NCBI GenBank assembly: GCA_049323835.1
Contig: JBMOOJ010000050.1
Span: 1-19,666, forward strand
Direction of reading: 5' to 3'
Length of the DNA stretch: 19,666 nt
Origin: SG-bin9 sp049323835
GTDB lineage: Bacteria; Pseudomonadota; Alphaproteobacteria; Rhizobiales; Xanthobacteraceae
Shown here: positions 6,122-14,351 of the stretch, one piece after another
How positions within the stretch are numbered: the stretch's first letter is position 1
Layout of the letters: each line of letters opens with the position of its first letter
Translations under genes and position numbers: made by a program
Notes under the pieces: generated by a model
What the model saw: only the letters and a program-made list of their open reading frames with translations
Told to the model about the DNA's origin: nothing
The model's database searches: none

Positions 6122-7645
6122 TTACGCGCTGGCGGTGGCGTTTTCCCAATAGGGATCGCGCAGCTTCTTCTTGAAGATCTTGCCGCTCGCCTCGCGCGGC
6201 AGAGCGTCGACAAAGACCACGTCCTTCGGCACCTTGAAATTGGCGAGCCGGCTCCTCAGATAGCCTTGAACCGCGTCCGAGGTCAGCTGCGTTTTCTGAT
6301 CTGGTTCGATGTAAGCGCACAGGCGTTCGCCGAACTCGGCGTCCGGAATTCCGAACACGGCGCAGTCGCGCACACCGTCCATCGCGATCAGCGTACCTTC
6401 GATCTCGGCAGGATAGATGTTGACGCCACCGGAGATCACCATGTCGCGCTTGCGGTCGCACAGGAACAGGTAACCGTCTTCATCGAGATAACCGACGTCT
6501 CCGACGCTGATGAGCCCTTCGCGCCCCGCCTCGGCCCGCGCCTGCGCGTTGCCGTGATAGTCGAAATCCGAAAGCGCGGTCTGGCGCATGAAGATTTCGC
6601 CCGGCTCGTTCACGCCGCGCGGTTCGCCATCCGGTCCGAAAATTTTAACGACGCCGCCTTCGATGGCGCGGCCCACTGTCCCCGGCTTGGCCAATGCTTC
6701 AGCGGCAGAATGCCAGACCGGAATGCCGGTTTCGGTCGATCCGAAGTACTCGTTGATAACCGGCCCCCACCAATCGATCATCGCTTTCTTGAGATGGATC
6801 GGACATGGCGCAGCACCGTGCACGACGAAGCGCAGCGATGACAGATCGTACTTCCGCTTGATGTCGTCCGGCAAACGCAGCAGCCGCACGAACATCGTCG
6901 GCACCATGTGCATATGGGTTACGCCATGTTTCTCGATCAGGCTGAGCAGATCCTCCGGATCGAAACGCGGTTCGAGGACGATGGTGCAGCCATGATTGAA
7001 CGCGCGCATGCCGTACGAATTGGGAGCGGAATGGTACATCGGGCCGTTCATGAGAACGACCTGATCATCGTCCGGCTTCGTGCCGTAGGTGATCTCGCCG
7101 ACGCGATCGGCCGCTGCGGCCTGCTCCGGCCGCAAAGGTTTCCGGCGAACACCCTTCGGCTTCCCCGTCGTACCCGACGTGTAGAACATCGGCGATGTTC
7201 GCATGCCCGAAGGTACGACCGGCGCATGGCTGTCACGCCACGCATCCCAATCGGTTGCGCCCGCGGGAACCGAGGCCTCTTTGGCGGAGACATTGAAGGC
7301 AGTTGCGATCTCCGGCGGCGTTTCGACGACGAAAAGCCGCACGTCCGCCGGCAGGTTTGCTTCGATCTGCGGCAGCAGATCCGCATGGCATACGAGCACT
7401 TTTGCGCCGCTATCGGCGAGGATATAGGCAACCTCCTCGCCTTTCAGATGCCAGTTGATCGGAACGATCGGCGAGCCGATCGCCGACGCCGCGCCGGAGA
7501 CCTCGAAGAACGCAAAGTCGTTGCGCAGCATCGCCGCAATCGGCGATCCGTCACCAGGAATGAGCCCGCGGAATCCTGCCGCCGCTCGTGCAATCCGGTC
7601 TTGAATCTCCGGATAGGAAATCCGGCGCTCGCCACTGATGATCAT
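6122..7645 (-). CDS. Acyl-CoA synthetase (AMP-forming, ANL superfamily)
   Basis: This 507-residue enzyme should activate a carboxylic acid to its CoA thioester via an acyl-adenylate. Visible ANL motifs are the P-loop YTSGTTGKPKG (155-165), EYFGSTETG (299-307, A5), VGDVGYLDEDGYLFLCDRKR (381-400, A7/A8) with the hinge region DMVISGGVNIYP (401-412), and PREASGKIFKKKL near the C-terminus with the catalytic Lys489. It is of the FadD-like medium/long-chain or aromatic acid type; the acid is not predictable. The start ATG at 7643-7645 lies 15 bp after the stop of the upstream binding protein, and that TAG stop is part of the Shine-Dalgarno (TAGGGCAGG), suggesting translational coupling. It is the last gene of a unit with a nitronate monooxygenase-like protein and a Liv-type binding protein, pointing to capture and activation of an imported organic acid. 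Confidence 0.93.
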   Translation of the reverse strand: MIISGERRISYPEIQDRIARAAAGFRGLIPGDGSPIAAMLRNDFAFFEVSGAASAIGSPIVPINWHLKGEEVAYILADSGAKVLVCHADLLPQIEANLPADVRLFVVETPPEIATAFNVSAKEASVPAGATDWDAWRDSHAPVVPSGMRTSPMFYTSGTTGKPKGVRRKPLRPEQAAAADRVGEITYGTKPDDDQVVLMNGPMYHSAPNSYGMRAFNHGCTIVLEPRFDPEDLLSLIEKHGVTHMHMVPTMFVRLLRLPDDIKRKYDLSSLRFVVHGAAPCPIHLKKAMIDWWGPVINEYFGSTETGIPVWHSAAEALAKPGTVGRAIEGGVVKIFGPDGEPRGVNEPGEIFMRQTALSDFDYHGNAQARAEAGREGLISVGDVGYLDEDGYLFLCDRKRDMVISGGVNIYPAEIEGTLIAMDGVRDCAVFGIPDAEFGERLCAYIEPDQKTQLTSDAVQGYLRSRLANFKVPKDVVFVDALPREASGKIFKKKLRDPYWENATASA

Positions 7646-7660
7646 CGCGCAATGCCTGCC

Positions 7661-8851
7661 CTAGCGATCGTCCATCAGTTCGCTGATTCCGATCCAGCTC
7701 TTGCCATTGAAGCGGCGCAGCATCAACTGCTGGAACGGCAGATAGTCGTCCGAACCGGTGTTGACCGTGACGCCGGGCAGCAACAATGGAACCTTCACGT
7801 CGCGCAGCGAGGCTGCCTGCTTCTTGATGTTCTCGCTGCTGAAGTCGTTGCCGCAGGCTTTCAGTACCGCAAGCATGAGGTTGGCGTACATGTAGCCGGC
7901 GGCATAGTTGCTGTTGCGGGTATCGATGCCGGGCATGTATTGCTTCATGAAGGCATAGTAGTCCTTCACGTCCTGGTCGTTCGCCCACTGCTCGTCGAAC
8001 ACGTCCTTTTGGTAGCTCGACGTGACTAGTCCGATCGCGTTCTCGAGTCCGGCCGGCTCAAGGAACGTGATCGACGATGCCGAAGTCGGAACATACGTCG
8101 CATCCGGCTTCCAGCCAATCTCGGCCATGCCCTTGATCATCTGCGAGGTGAATTTTCCGAGCGTCACGCCGTAGAACACGTCGGCGCCGGAACCCTTCAG
8201 TTGCGCGAGTTGCGAACTGATCGTCGGCGCGCTGGTCTCATAGTTCGCTTCCGCGACAATCATCGATGCAGCCTTGGCACCGAGCGCGCGCTTGAAGCCG
8301 GCGACGTAATCGCGTCCGAAATCATCGTTCTGGGAGAGAATGGCGATCTTCGCGTTAGGCTTGGTCTTGAGGATGTGCTTGGCGTAGACGACGCCTTCGG
8401 TCTCGTACGCCGCCATGCCCGGCATGGTGTACGGAAAGCCTTTCGGATCAGCCCATTTCGTCGCACCGCTCAGCACGAAGAGCTGCGGCACCTTCTTGCT
8501 GTTCAAGTACCGATGCACCGAATTGTTGGTGGCAGTCCCGAGCGACCCGAACATCGCCGCCACTTCGTCCTGCTCGACCAGCTTGCGCGTGTGCTCGACA
8601 GTCTTCGGCGGCGCATAGGCGTCGTCAAGACTGAGGAACTTGATCTTGCGGCCGTTGACCCCGCCTTCCGCGTTGACCTTGTTGAAAAATGCCTCCTGCA
8701 CGCGGCCGATGGCGCCGAATCCGGACAACGGGCCGCTGTAGGGCAGTGTTTGTCCGATCCGGATTTCGTCCTTGCTGTTGGCAGAGGCTCCGGTCGCGAA
8801 TAGCGCGGCCGAGGTTAAAACCACAAGCGCGTGGCTGATTGCAGTCCTCAT
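7661..8851 (-). CDS. ABC transporter substrate-binding protein, HAAT (Peripla_BP_6) family, without adjacent permease
   Basis: This 396-residue periplasmic binding protein has a signal peptide (residues 1-24, cleavage after GASA) and a mature start DEIRIGQTLPYSGPLSGFGA typical of type I Liv-family binding proteins. The segments AMFGSLGTATNNSV, GADVFYGVTLGKF and DDYLPFQQLMLRRF fit members that bind aromatic or other organic acids, although the ligand cannot be assigned. The ATG at 8849-8851 has a strong ribosome binding site (GGAGGGA, 6 bases away). It lies 50 bp after the nitronate monooxygenase-like gene and 15 bp before the acyl-CoA synthetase gene. No permease or ATPase of this family is in the unit, so it must borrow a transporter, for example the Liv system at 1-1708 or one elsewhere. 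Its pairing with a CoA ligase suggests a carboxylic acid ligand (inference). Confidence 0.92.
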   Translation of the reverse strand: MRTAISHALVVLTSAALFATGASANSKDEIRIGQTLPYSGPLSGFGAIGRVQEAFFNKVNAEGGVNGRKIKFLSLDDAYAPPKTVEHTRKLVEQDEVAAMFGSLGTATNNSVHRYLNSKKVPQLFVLSGATKWADPKGFPYTMPGMAAYETEGVVYAKHILKTKPNAKIAILSQNDDFGRDYVAGFKRALGAKAASMIVAEANYETSAPTISSQLAQLKGSGADVFYGVTLGKFTSQMIKGMAEIGWKPDATYVPTSASSITFLEPAGLENAIGLVTSSYQKDVFDEQWANDQDVKDYYAFMKQYMPGIDTRNSNYAAGYMYANLMLAVLKACGNDFSSENIKKQAASLRDVKVPLLLPGVTVNTGSDDYLPFQQLMLRRFNGKSWIGISELMDDR

Positions 8852-8901
8852 CGCGAGTCCCTCCGTTAAAACTTGCAGTTTCTGTTTCTTTTCGATGCCG
8901 A

Positions 8902-9876
8902 TCAGGCGCTGGCGCGCTGAGCGAAGTCGCTGCGCGCAAGGTCGTATTCGTCGCGGAGACGCCGAACGAGTTCCGCGACCGGCGGTGCATCGACGATCTG
9001 GCCGATGCCCTGGCCCGAGCCCCAGATGTCACGCCAGGCCTTCGCCTTGGTGTTGCCGCCTGAACCGAAATTCATCTTCGACTTGTCGGCGACCGGAAGA
9101 TTGTTCGGATCGAGCCCGGCAGCCGAGATCGACGGGCCGAGATAGTTGCCGTGAACGCCGGTGAAGAGGTTCGAATAGACGATGTCGTGAGCCGCGTGAT
9201 CAATCAGCCCCTGTTTGTAGTTTTGGGCAGCATTGGCTTCTTCCGTCGCGATGAAGCGCGTGCCCATGTAAGCAAGGTCCGCGCCGAGCGCGATCGCCGA
9301 TGCAATGCCCCACCCGTCCGAGATGGCGCCCGAAAGCAGTACTGTGCCCTTGAACCACTGCTTCACCTCACGCACCAGTGCGAACGGCGAGAGCGTGCCG
9401 GCATGACCGCCAGCGCCCGCACACACGAGAATGAGACCGTCGACGCCCTGCTCTGCCGCCTTGCGCGCATGCTTGACGTTGATGACATCGTGAAACACGA
9501 CGCCACCATAGGAGTGCGTTGCCGCCACCAGTTCGGACGGTGGGCGCAACGAGGTAATGATAATCGGAACCTTGTGCTTCACGCAGGTTTCCATGTCCTG
9601 CATCAGCCGGTCATTCGAGGAATGGCAGATCTGGTTGACCGCGTAGGGCGCGACCTTTGCGGCGGGGTTCTTCGCCTTGTACTCGCCGAGTTCGTTCTCG
9701 ATGCGCGTGAGCCATTCGCCGAGAACGTGCGCCGGGCGGGCATTCAGCGCCGGAAACGATCCGACGATTCCGGCCTTGCACTGGGCGATAACGAGCTCGG
9801 GTCCGGAAATGATGAACAGCGGCGATCCCAGAACCGGGAGCGAAATACTGTTCCGAATGAAATCTGGCAACGGCAT
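8902..9876 (-). CDS. Nitronate monooxygenase / 2-nitropropane dioxygenase-like flavoprotein
   Basis: This 324-residue protein has the FMN-binding TIM-barrel fold of the NMO family. LVCAGAGGHAGTLSPFALVR (about residues 150-169) contains the GGHxG motif whose His is the catalytic base in nitronate monooxygenases. LLSGAISDGWGIASAIALGA and DLAYMGTRFIATEEA (about 180-214) form the phosphate-binding part. Early ISLPVLGSPLFIISGPELV matches the flavin-side first strand. I chose ATG 9874-9876 because it is preceded by GAGGA at 7 bases; the longer frame to 9945 lacks support and would run into the divergent regulator's control region. It is the first gene of a unit with a binding protein and an acyl-CoA synthetase. 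Family members act on alkyl nitronates, and some relatives are enoyl reductases or of unknown function, so the substrate is open. Confidence 0.88.
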   Translation of the reverse strand: MPLPDFIRNSISLPVLGSPLFIISGPELVIAQCKAGIVGSFPALNARPAHVLGEWLTRIENELGEYKAKNPAAKVAPYAVNQICHSSNDRLMQDMETCVKHKVPIIITSLRPPSELVAATHSYGGVVFHDVINVKHARKAAEQGVDGLILVCAGAGGHAGTLSPFALVREVKQWFKGTVLLSGAISDGWGIASAIALGADLAYMGTRFIATEEANAAQNYKQGLIDHAAHDIVYSNLFTGVHGNYLGPSISAAGLDPNNLPVADKSKMNFGSGGNTKAKAWRDIWGSGQGIGQIVDAPPVAELVRRLRDEYDLARSDFAQRASA

Positions 9877-9928
9877 AGCTGAATCCTCGTCTATGCCGCA
9901 ACCATAGTTCTTGACCCTGGAGCCGTAC

Positions 9929-9966
9929 TGTACAAAATCGTTCATACTGAATAGCGGATTTGTACA
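9929..9966. promoter_or_regulatory. Inverted repeat TGTACAAA-N22-TTTGTACA; candidate LysR operator
   Basis: TGTACAAA (9929-9936) and TTTGTACA (9959-9966) are perfect inverted copies with centres 30 bp apart, about three helical turns. They lie in the 91-bp gap between the divergent nitronate monooxygenase-like gene (start 9876) and the LysR gene (start 9968). The right arm ends one base before the LysR start codon, so occupancy would be expected to repress the regulator itself. The spacing suits a LysR tetramer contacting two half sites, but binding is inference. Confidence 0.55.
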
Positions 9967-9967
9967 T

Positions 9968-10855
9968 ATGGATTGGGATCTGTACCGAACCTTTGCTGCG
10001 GTGATGGAAACGGGCAGCTATCTCGGGGCATCGCGGCGGCTCGGAACCAGCCATCCGACCGTCGCCCGCGATATCGCGGCGCTGGAGCGCGAACTCGGTA
10101 CTCGCCTGTTCGTGCGGGCCGATGAGGGGCTGGTGCCAACCTCGCAAGGACAGAAACTGAGCGAGTACGTTCACGTCATGGCCGGCGCAGCGCTGAAAGC
10201 ATCGGCGGCTGTCGGCGCGAGAGGCACAGACACGCGCGGCAATGTAAAACTTTCGATCGGCCCGACCATCGCCAGCTACTGGTTGATGCCGCACGTCGCA
10301 CCGTTCCTGGAACTTCACCCGCACATCGAGCTCGAGCTTGTCACCCATCCATACCCTGCCAGCATCAGCAAGCGTGAGGCGGACATCATTCTGCGGATCG
10401 AACGCGGCAGCGACGAAACCCTCGTGGGGCGCAAGGTCGCCCGGCTGGGTGTCGGATTCTACGCATCAAGAAGCTACGCCGCCCGCCATTCGCTGCCGCA
10501 ACACCGGGGAGACTGGCGCAACCACCGCGTCATCGGCTTCGGCGACAAAGCAACAAACGCCGAACTCGGGCGCTGGAGCGATCACGTGGCGCGCGAGGCG
10601 GCCGTCGTGATGCGCTGCTCGTCGCAGTCGGACATGCTGGCTGCGGCACGCGCCGGCATCGGCATCTGTGCCATGTCCTGCATCGCCGGCGATGCGCATA
10701 ACGACCTGGTGCGCGTCGCGCCGCAAAAGCTCGCCGGTGAATCGGATATGTGGCTGCTGGCTCATCCCGATTTGATCGATCAACCCGTGGTGCGCAAGGT
10801 GCTTACGTTCGTCAGCGAGCGAGCACGCACCGACCGGACGAAGCTGCGCGGCTAG
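9968..10855 (+). CDS. LysR-family transcriptional regulator
   Basis: This 295-residue protein has the N-terminal LysR helix-turn-helix (MDWDLYRTFAAVMETGSYLG, then SHPTVARDIAALERELGTRL) and an effector domain from about residue 85 (GNVKLSIGPTIASYWLMPHV). ATG 9968-9970 was chosen since the family begins with this motif; the frame could extend to 9911 but would cross the inverted repeat. The Shine-Dalgarno is weak (AGCGGA about 10 bases upstream). The gene is divergent from the nitronate monooxygenase, binding protein and acyl-CoA synthetase unit, which it likely controls. It converges on the ABC-2 permease gene with a single base between the two stop codons. Confidence 0.92.
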   Translation: MDWDLYRTFAAVMETGSYLGASRRLGTSHPTVARDIAALERELGTRLFVRADEGLVPTSQGQKLSEYVHVMAGAALKASAAVGARGTDTRGNVKLSIGPTIASYWLMPHVAPFLELHPHIELELVTHPYPASISKREADIILRIERGSDETLVGRKVARLGVGFYASRSYAARHSLPQHRGDWRNHRVIGFGDKATNAELGRWSDHVAREAAVVMRCSSQSDMLAAARAGIGICAMSCIAGDAHNDLVRVAPQKLAGESDMWLLAHPDLIDQPVVRKVLTFVSERARTDRTKLRG

Positions 10856-10856
10856 A

Positions 10857-11975
10857 TCAGTCCAGCGTCCGGCGGAAACGGGTAATCGCAATCGCCATCG
10901 CGACTAGCGTGATCGCAACCAGCGCGATCGCGTCGTACTGGAGATTATGCAAGGTCGCGCCCTTCAGCATAATGGCGCGGACGATCCGCAAATAGTGCGT
11001 CAGCGGCAGTCCTTCACCGATCCACTGCGCCCACACCGGCATGCCCGCGAACGGAAACATGAATCCGGACAAGAGGATGCTCGGCAGAAAGAACATCATC
11101 GACATCTGCATCGCCTGAAGCTGGTTTTGCACGATGGTCGAAAACGTGTAGCCGATGGCTAGATTTGTGGTGATGAAGAGCGTGCTGAGGATCGCGAGCA
11201 TCGTCAGGCTGCCGAGGATCGGGACGCCGAACAGGACAACGCCGATCGAGATGATAAGCGCGGCCTGAATGAAGCCGACCACCACATAGGGAATGATCTT
11301 GCCGAGCATTACCTCGACCGGTGTGATCGGCATGGATAACAGGCTCTCCATGGTGCCGCGCTCGATCTCGCGCGTCACCGAGAGCGCGGTGAAGATCAGC
11401 ATGGTCATGGTCAGGATGGTTCCAACCAGACCTGGAACAATGTTCAAACGGGATGACGCCGCTGGATTGTAACGGGAATGCACCCGGATTTCGAACGGCG
11501 GCGCCGGCGGGTCGCCGGCGACGCGGTCGTGAGCCAGGGCCGTTTCGACGATACGGGAGACTGCGGACAGTGCGGAACCCGCGGCGACCGGATCGGTCGC
11601 ATCGGCCGCAACGAGCAGCGCCGGCCGATCGCCGCGCCGGACCGCCCGCTCGAAGCCCCGCGGAATCTCCACGCCGAAGATAACCTTTCCCGATTGCAGG
11701 AGATCGTCGAACGCGGCGACGGTCGAGACTTCGCGTACAAACTTGAAGTAGGCCGTGTTCTCGAATGCCTTGAGGATCGAGCGCGCAACATCGCTGTCTT
11801 CCTGCAAGAGCACCGCCGCCGGCAGGTGCCGCGGCGTGGTGTTGATGGCGTATCCGAACAGCATCAGCTGCATCACCGGCAGCATGATGATCATCGCGAA
11901 CGACACGCGATCCCGGCGCAGTTGCAGAAACTCCTTAACGACCATCGCATGGGTACGGCGCCAAAATCCGCTCAT
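10857..11975 (-). CDS. ABC-2 type transporter permease (YhhJ/YbhR-like)
   Basis: This 372-residue inner-membrane protein is the permease of an ABC exporter. It begins with a short cytoplasmic N-terminus (VKEFLQLRRDRVSFAMIIML leading into helix 1, about residues 26-44). A large periplasmic domain follows (about 45-175). Five further helices fill the C-terminal half, including TREIERGTMESLLSMPITPV, the conserved ABC-2 motif, and FFLPSILLSGFMFPFAGMP. Proteins of this kind (YhhJ, YbhS/YbhR) work with a membrane fusion protein and an ATPase to expel drugs, detergents or similar compounds. Its start overlaps the ATPase gene stop by 4 bp (ATGA at 11972-11975). It is the last gene of the TetR-led operon. 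Only one permease is present, so it probably forms a homodimer. Confidence 0.92.
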   Translation of the reverse strand: MSGFWRRTHAMVVKEFLQLRRDRVSFAMIIMLPVMQLMLFGYAINTTPRHLPAAVLLQEDSDVARSILKAFENTAYFKFVREVSTVAAFDDLLQSGKVIFGVEIPRGFERAVRRGDRPALLVAADATDPVAAGSALSAVSRIVETALAHDRVAGDPPAPPFEIRVHSRYNPAASSRLNIVPGLVGTILTMTMLIFTALSVTREIERGTMESLLSMPITPVEVMLGKIIPYVVVGFIQAALIISIGVVLFGVPILGSLTMLAILSTLFITTNLAIGYTFSTIVQNQLQAMQMSMMFFLPSILLSGFMFPFAGMPVWAQWIGEGLPLTHYLRIVRAIMLKGATLHNLQYDAIALVAITLVAMAIAITRFRRTLD

Positions 11976-12916
11976 TGGAAATTGTCCTTGGCGCTGTTCA
12001 TCAGCTCGATGAACACGTCTTCGAGCGAGGGTTCGGTCTGCTGCCAGCCGAGCCCCGCCTTCTCCCTGTATGGCGCGAGCGCAGCATCCAGCGCCGCCAC
12101 GTTACGGCCGGAGATATGCAGGTTGTTGCCGAACGGAGCGACCATGTCGATGCCCGGCTTGCCTGCGAGTTCGTTCGCAAGATGCCCAAGTCCATCACCG
12201 GTAACCGTGAAGGTCGTCAGCTTCGATTGATCGATCACCTCCTGCACCGAACCGTGCACGAGCAGCCGGCCGTAGGCGATGTACGCGATTTCATGGCAAC
12301 GCTCGGCCTCGTCCATGTAATGCGTGGAGACGAGCACGGTGAGCCCCTCATCGGCCAGCGCATGAATCTCGTTCCAGAAATCGCGGCGCGCCTTCGGATC
12401 GACGCCTGCCGTCGGCTCGTCGAGCAGAAGAAGCTGCGGACCTGGCAAGGTGCAGGCGCCAAGTGCCAACCGCTGCTTCCAGCCGCCGGAGAGATTTCCC
12501 GCCAGCTGAGCCTCGCGGCCATTCAGCCCGAGCCGCTGGATCATCTCGCGCGCGGCGGACACCGGCTCCGGCAAGCCATAGAGCCGTGCCACGAATTCGA
12601 GGTTCTCGCGCACGGACAGGTCCTGGTAGAGGCTGAAGCGTTGCGTCATGTAACCGACATGCCGCTTGATCTTGTCCGCATCTTCCCGGATGTCGTATCC
12701 GAGGCATTTTCCCTCGCCGCTGTCCGGCGTGAGAAGGCCGCACAGCATGCGAATGGTTGTGGTTTTGCCGGAGCCATTGGGGCCGAGGAATCCGTAGATC
12801 GAGCCGCGTTTCACTTGCATCGACAGATCGCGCACGACAACGCGCCCATCGAACGACTTCGACAACCCTGATACGTCGATCGCAATATCACTCGCCGGAT
12901 GTGACGCCGATGTCAT
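11972..12916 (-). CDS. ABC exporter ATP-binding protein
   Basis: This 314-residue ATPase powers the ABC-2 exporter of this operon. Motifs in order are Walker A GPNGSGKT (45-52), the Q-loop at TQRFSLYQD (Gln92), the signature LSGGWKQ (142-148), Walker B LLLLDEP (162-168), the D-loop AGVD and the switch His in STHYMDEAERC (His199). The C-terminal third, ending EPSLEDVFIELM, is the usual extension of ABC-2 exporter ATPases. Unlike E. coli YbhF, which carries two ATPase domains, this one has a single domain. I prefer ATG 12914-12916, which has GCGAGG with 5 bases spacing. A GTG at 12929-12931, overlapping the stop of the upstream gene by 4 bp, is in frame but has no ribosome binding site. Confidence 0.94.
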   Translation of the reverse strand: MTSASHPASDIAIDVSGLSKSFDGRVVVRDLSMQVKRGSIYGFLGPNGSGKTTTIRMLCGLLTPDSGEGKCLGYDIREDADKIKRHVGYMTQRFSLYQDLSVRENLEFVARLYGLPEPVSAAREMIQRLGLNGREAQLAGNLSGGWKQRLALGACTLPGPQLLLLDEPTAGVDPKARRDFWNEIHALADEGLTVLVSTHYMDEAERCHEIAYIAYGRLLVHGSVQEVIDQSKLTTFTVTGDGLGHLANELAGKPGIDMVAPFGNNLHISGRNVAALDAALAPYREKAGLGWQQTEPSLEDVFIELMNSAKDNFQ

Positions 12917-12927
12917 GACGGCCTCGC

Positions 12928-13686
12928 TCACGGGTTAACAGTGGGGAGCACGGTCACGGGCTGGCCGACGCGAAAGTCCTCCGGCTTCGCCGGGCGCGCC
13001 TGGATCAGATAGACGAGCTTGTGGCGCTCCTCGAGGCTGTAGATGACCGGCGGCGTGTATTCGGCCGTGGTCGCGATGAAGTAAATCTTTGCTGTCAGGT
13101 CCGGCGCGCAACCGTCACAGGTGATGCGAACGTCCTGCCCTACCGTGAGCTTTGGCAAGTCAGCTTCCGGCACGAAGAAGCGCAGCTTCATGTTGCCGGG
13201 CGGCAGGATCGACAGCACCGGGCGTTGCGCGGGCACCATCTCGCCTTCGCGGAAATAGATCTGCTGGATGACGCCGGAGACCGGAGCAACGGTGCTGCGC
13301 CGGGCGAGCCGCGTCTTAGAACTGACGACTCGCGCCTCTGCGACGCGCAACGCGGAAATCGCAGCATCGAGATTCGCCTGCGTACCCGATCCGGTTCGCC
13401 CGAGCGCAAGCGCACGATCGTAGGTCTGCTGCGCATTGGCAAGCGTCGCGTTCTGCTGGTTGAGTTCGGCCTGCTGGATATCATCGTCGAGCGCGTAAAG
13501 CGGTACGCCGGCTGCCACCGCATCGCCTTCCTTCTGATTGAGCTTCACCACGCGCCCGGCTTCATCGGGGCTGACGAAAATCAGATCGGCTTCGACCCAG
13601 CCCTGATAGCCGGGCTGCCTGGCGTTGCTGCAGGACGCAAGCACGCCACCAATCAGTACAATCACGATCGAACGAAATAACGTCAT
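12928..13686 (-). CDS. HlyD/membrane fusion protein-type periplasmic adaptor, predicted lipoprotein
   Basis: This 252-residue protein links the ABC exporter to the outer envelope. The N-terminus MTLFRSIVIVLIGGVLASCS is a lipoprotein signal with lipobox LASC and Cys19 as the acylation site, unlike the single transmembrane anchor of classic HlyD or YbhG. A first lipoyl half-motif (about 30-60: GWVEADLIFVSPDEAGRVVK) is followed by a short coiled-coil hairpin (about 70-130, rich in Gln, Ala and Leu), a second lipoyl half (about 132-165: STVAPVSGVIQQIYFREGEM) and a beta-barrel domain. A CDGC pair lies at 190-193. ATG 13684-13686 overlaps the TetR stop (ATGA) and has a strong GAGGAGG Shine-Dalgarno; an upstream extension to 13707 was rejected. 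Confidence 0.9.
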   Translation of the reverse strand: MTLFRSIVIVLIGGVLASCSNARQPGYQGWVEADLIFVSPDEAGRVVKLNQKEGDAVAAGVPLYALDDDIQQAELNQQNATLANAQQTYDRALALGRTGSGTQANLDAAISALRVAEARVVSSKTRLARRSTVAPVSGVIQQIYFREGEMVPAQRPVLSILPPGNMKLRFFVPEADLPKLTVGQDVRITCDGCAPDLTAKIYFIATTAEYTPPVIYSLEERHKLVYLIQARPAKPEDFRVGQPVTVLPTVNP

Positions 13687-14300
13687 ATCGGCCTCCTCGG
13701 GCCGCAAATCAGATCAATATGGGTTTTGAACATGTCTTCGACGTCGAGCGGTGAATGCGGCTCGAACAGACTTTGCCAGATCACGGCCGCCAGCAGCGGC
13801 GCCGCGACGATCTGCGGAAACTTCGGAAGCGATGTCGCCGAAATTTCTCCGCGCGCCACGCCGGCGGCGAGCAACATGCTCATTCCCGTCATGCCGCGCT
13901 GAACTACTTCGCGAAAGTAGAACTCTGCGATCGCAGGAAAGCGGTTTCCTTCGGCGATGATCAGCCGCAGAATCTGCGCACGCTTGGTCCGCAGCACCTG
14001 TTCGATCACCGTCTTCGCAAACATCTCAAGGATCGCGCGAACCGACTGCTCGCCGGAAGACACCGCCAATGTGCTGACGATCGGCACGAGCGACGAACTG
14101 ACAAGCTGCTGGAACAGCGCTTCCTTGTCCTTGAAGTAGAGATAGATGGTGCCCTTGGCGACGCCGGCGCGCTTGGCGATGTCCTCGAGCCGCGCCGCTG
14201 CGAAGCCGCTCGCGGCGAACTCATCCAGCGCCGCATCGAGGATCGCTTGCCGGCGTACTTCGGCCGGGCGGACACGCTTCACTTTGACGGCTTTGGGCAT
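13683..14300 (-). CDS. TetR-family transcriptional repressor of the exporter operon
   Basis: This 205-residue regulator has a TetR N-terminal DNA-binding domain (about residues 12-60: RPAEVRRQAILDAALDEFAA, then ARLEDIAKRAGVAKGTIYLY) and a helical ligand domain beyond it. ATG 14298-14300 is preceded by GGAAGAAG. The frame extends to 14375 but would cross the operator and promoter, so the longer form is unlikely. The gene overlaps the membrane fusion protein gene by 4 bp and is the first gene of the exporter operon. A 28-bp near-palindrome lies 28 bp upstream over the promoter, so the protein most likely represses its own operon and is released by a substrate of the pump, as in AcrR-like systems. 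The inducer is unknown. Confidence 0.93.
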   Translation of the reverse strand: MPKAVKVKRVRPAEVRRQAILDAALDEFAASGFAAARLEDIAKRAGVAKGTIYLYFKDKEALFQQLVSSSLVPIVSTLAVSSGEQSVRAILEMFAKTVIEQVLRTKRAQILRLIIAEGNRFPAIAEFYFREVVQRGMTGMSMLLAAGVARGEISATSLPKFPQIVAAPLLAAVIWQSLFEPHSPLDVEDMFKTHIDLICGPRRPI

Positions 14301-14323
14301 CGGCTTCTTCCAGTTTCGAATGG

Positions 14324-14351
14324 ATTCTATAGTGACTGACCAGTCAGTCAA
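14324..14351 (-). promoter_or_regulatory. Promoter of the tetR-exporter operon
   Basis: Read on the minus strand, TTGACT (complement of 14346-14351, five of six -35 bases) is followed after 16 bases by TAGAAT (complement of 14324-14329, five of six -10 bases). Transcription would start near 14317, leaving a leader of about 17 bases before the TetR start codon. The spacer is occupied by the palindromic operator. Confidence 0.6.

Noticed and set aside
6908..8029. A 373-codon plus-strand frame across the acyl-CoA synthetase and binding protein genes
   Set aside because: It spans two well-supported minus-strand genes and shows no domain of its own.
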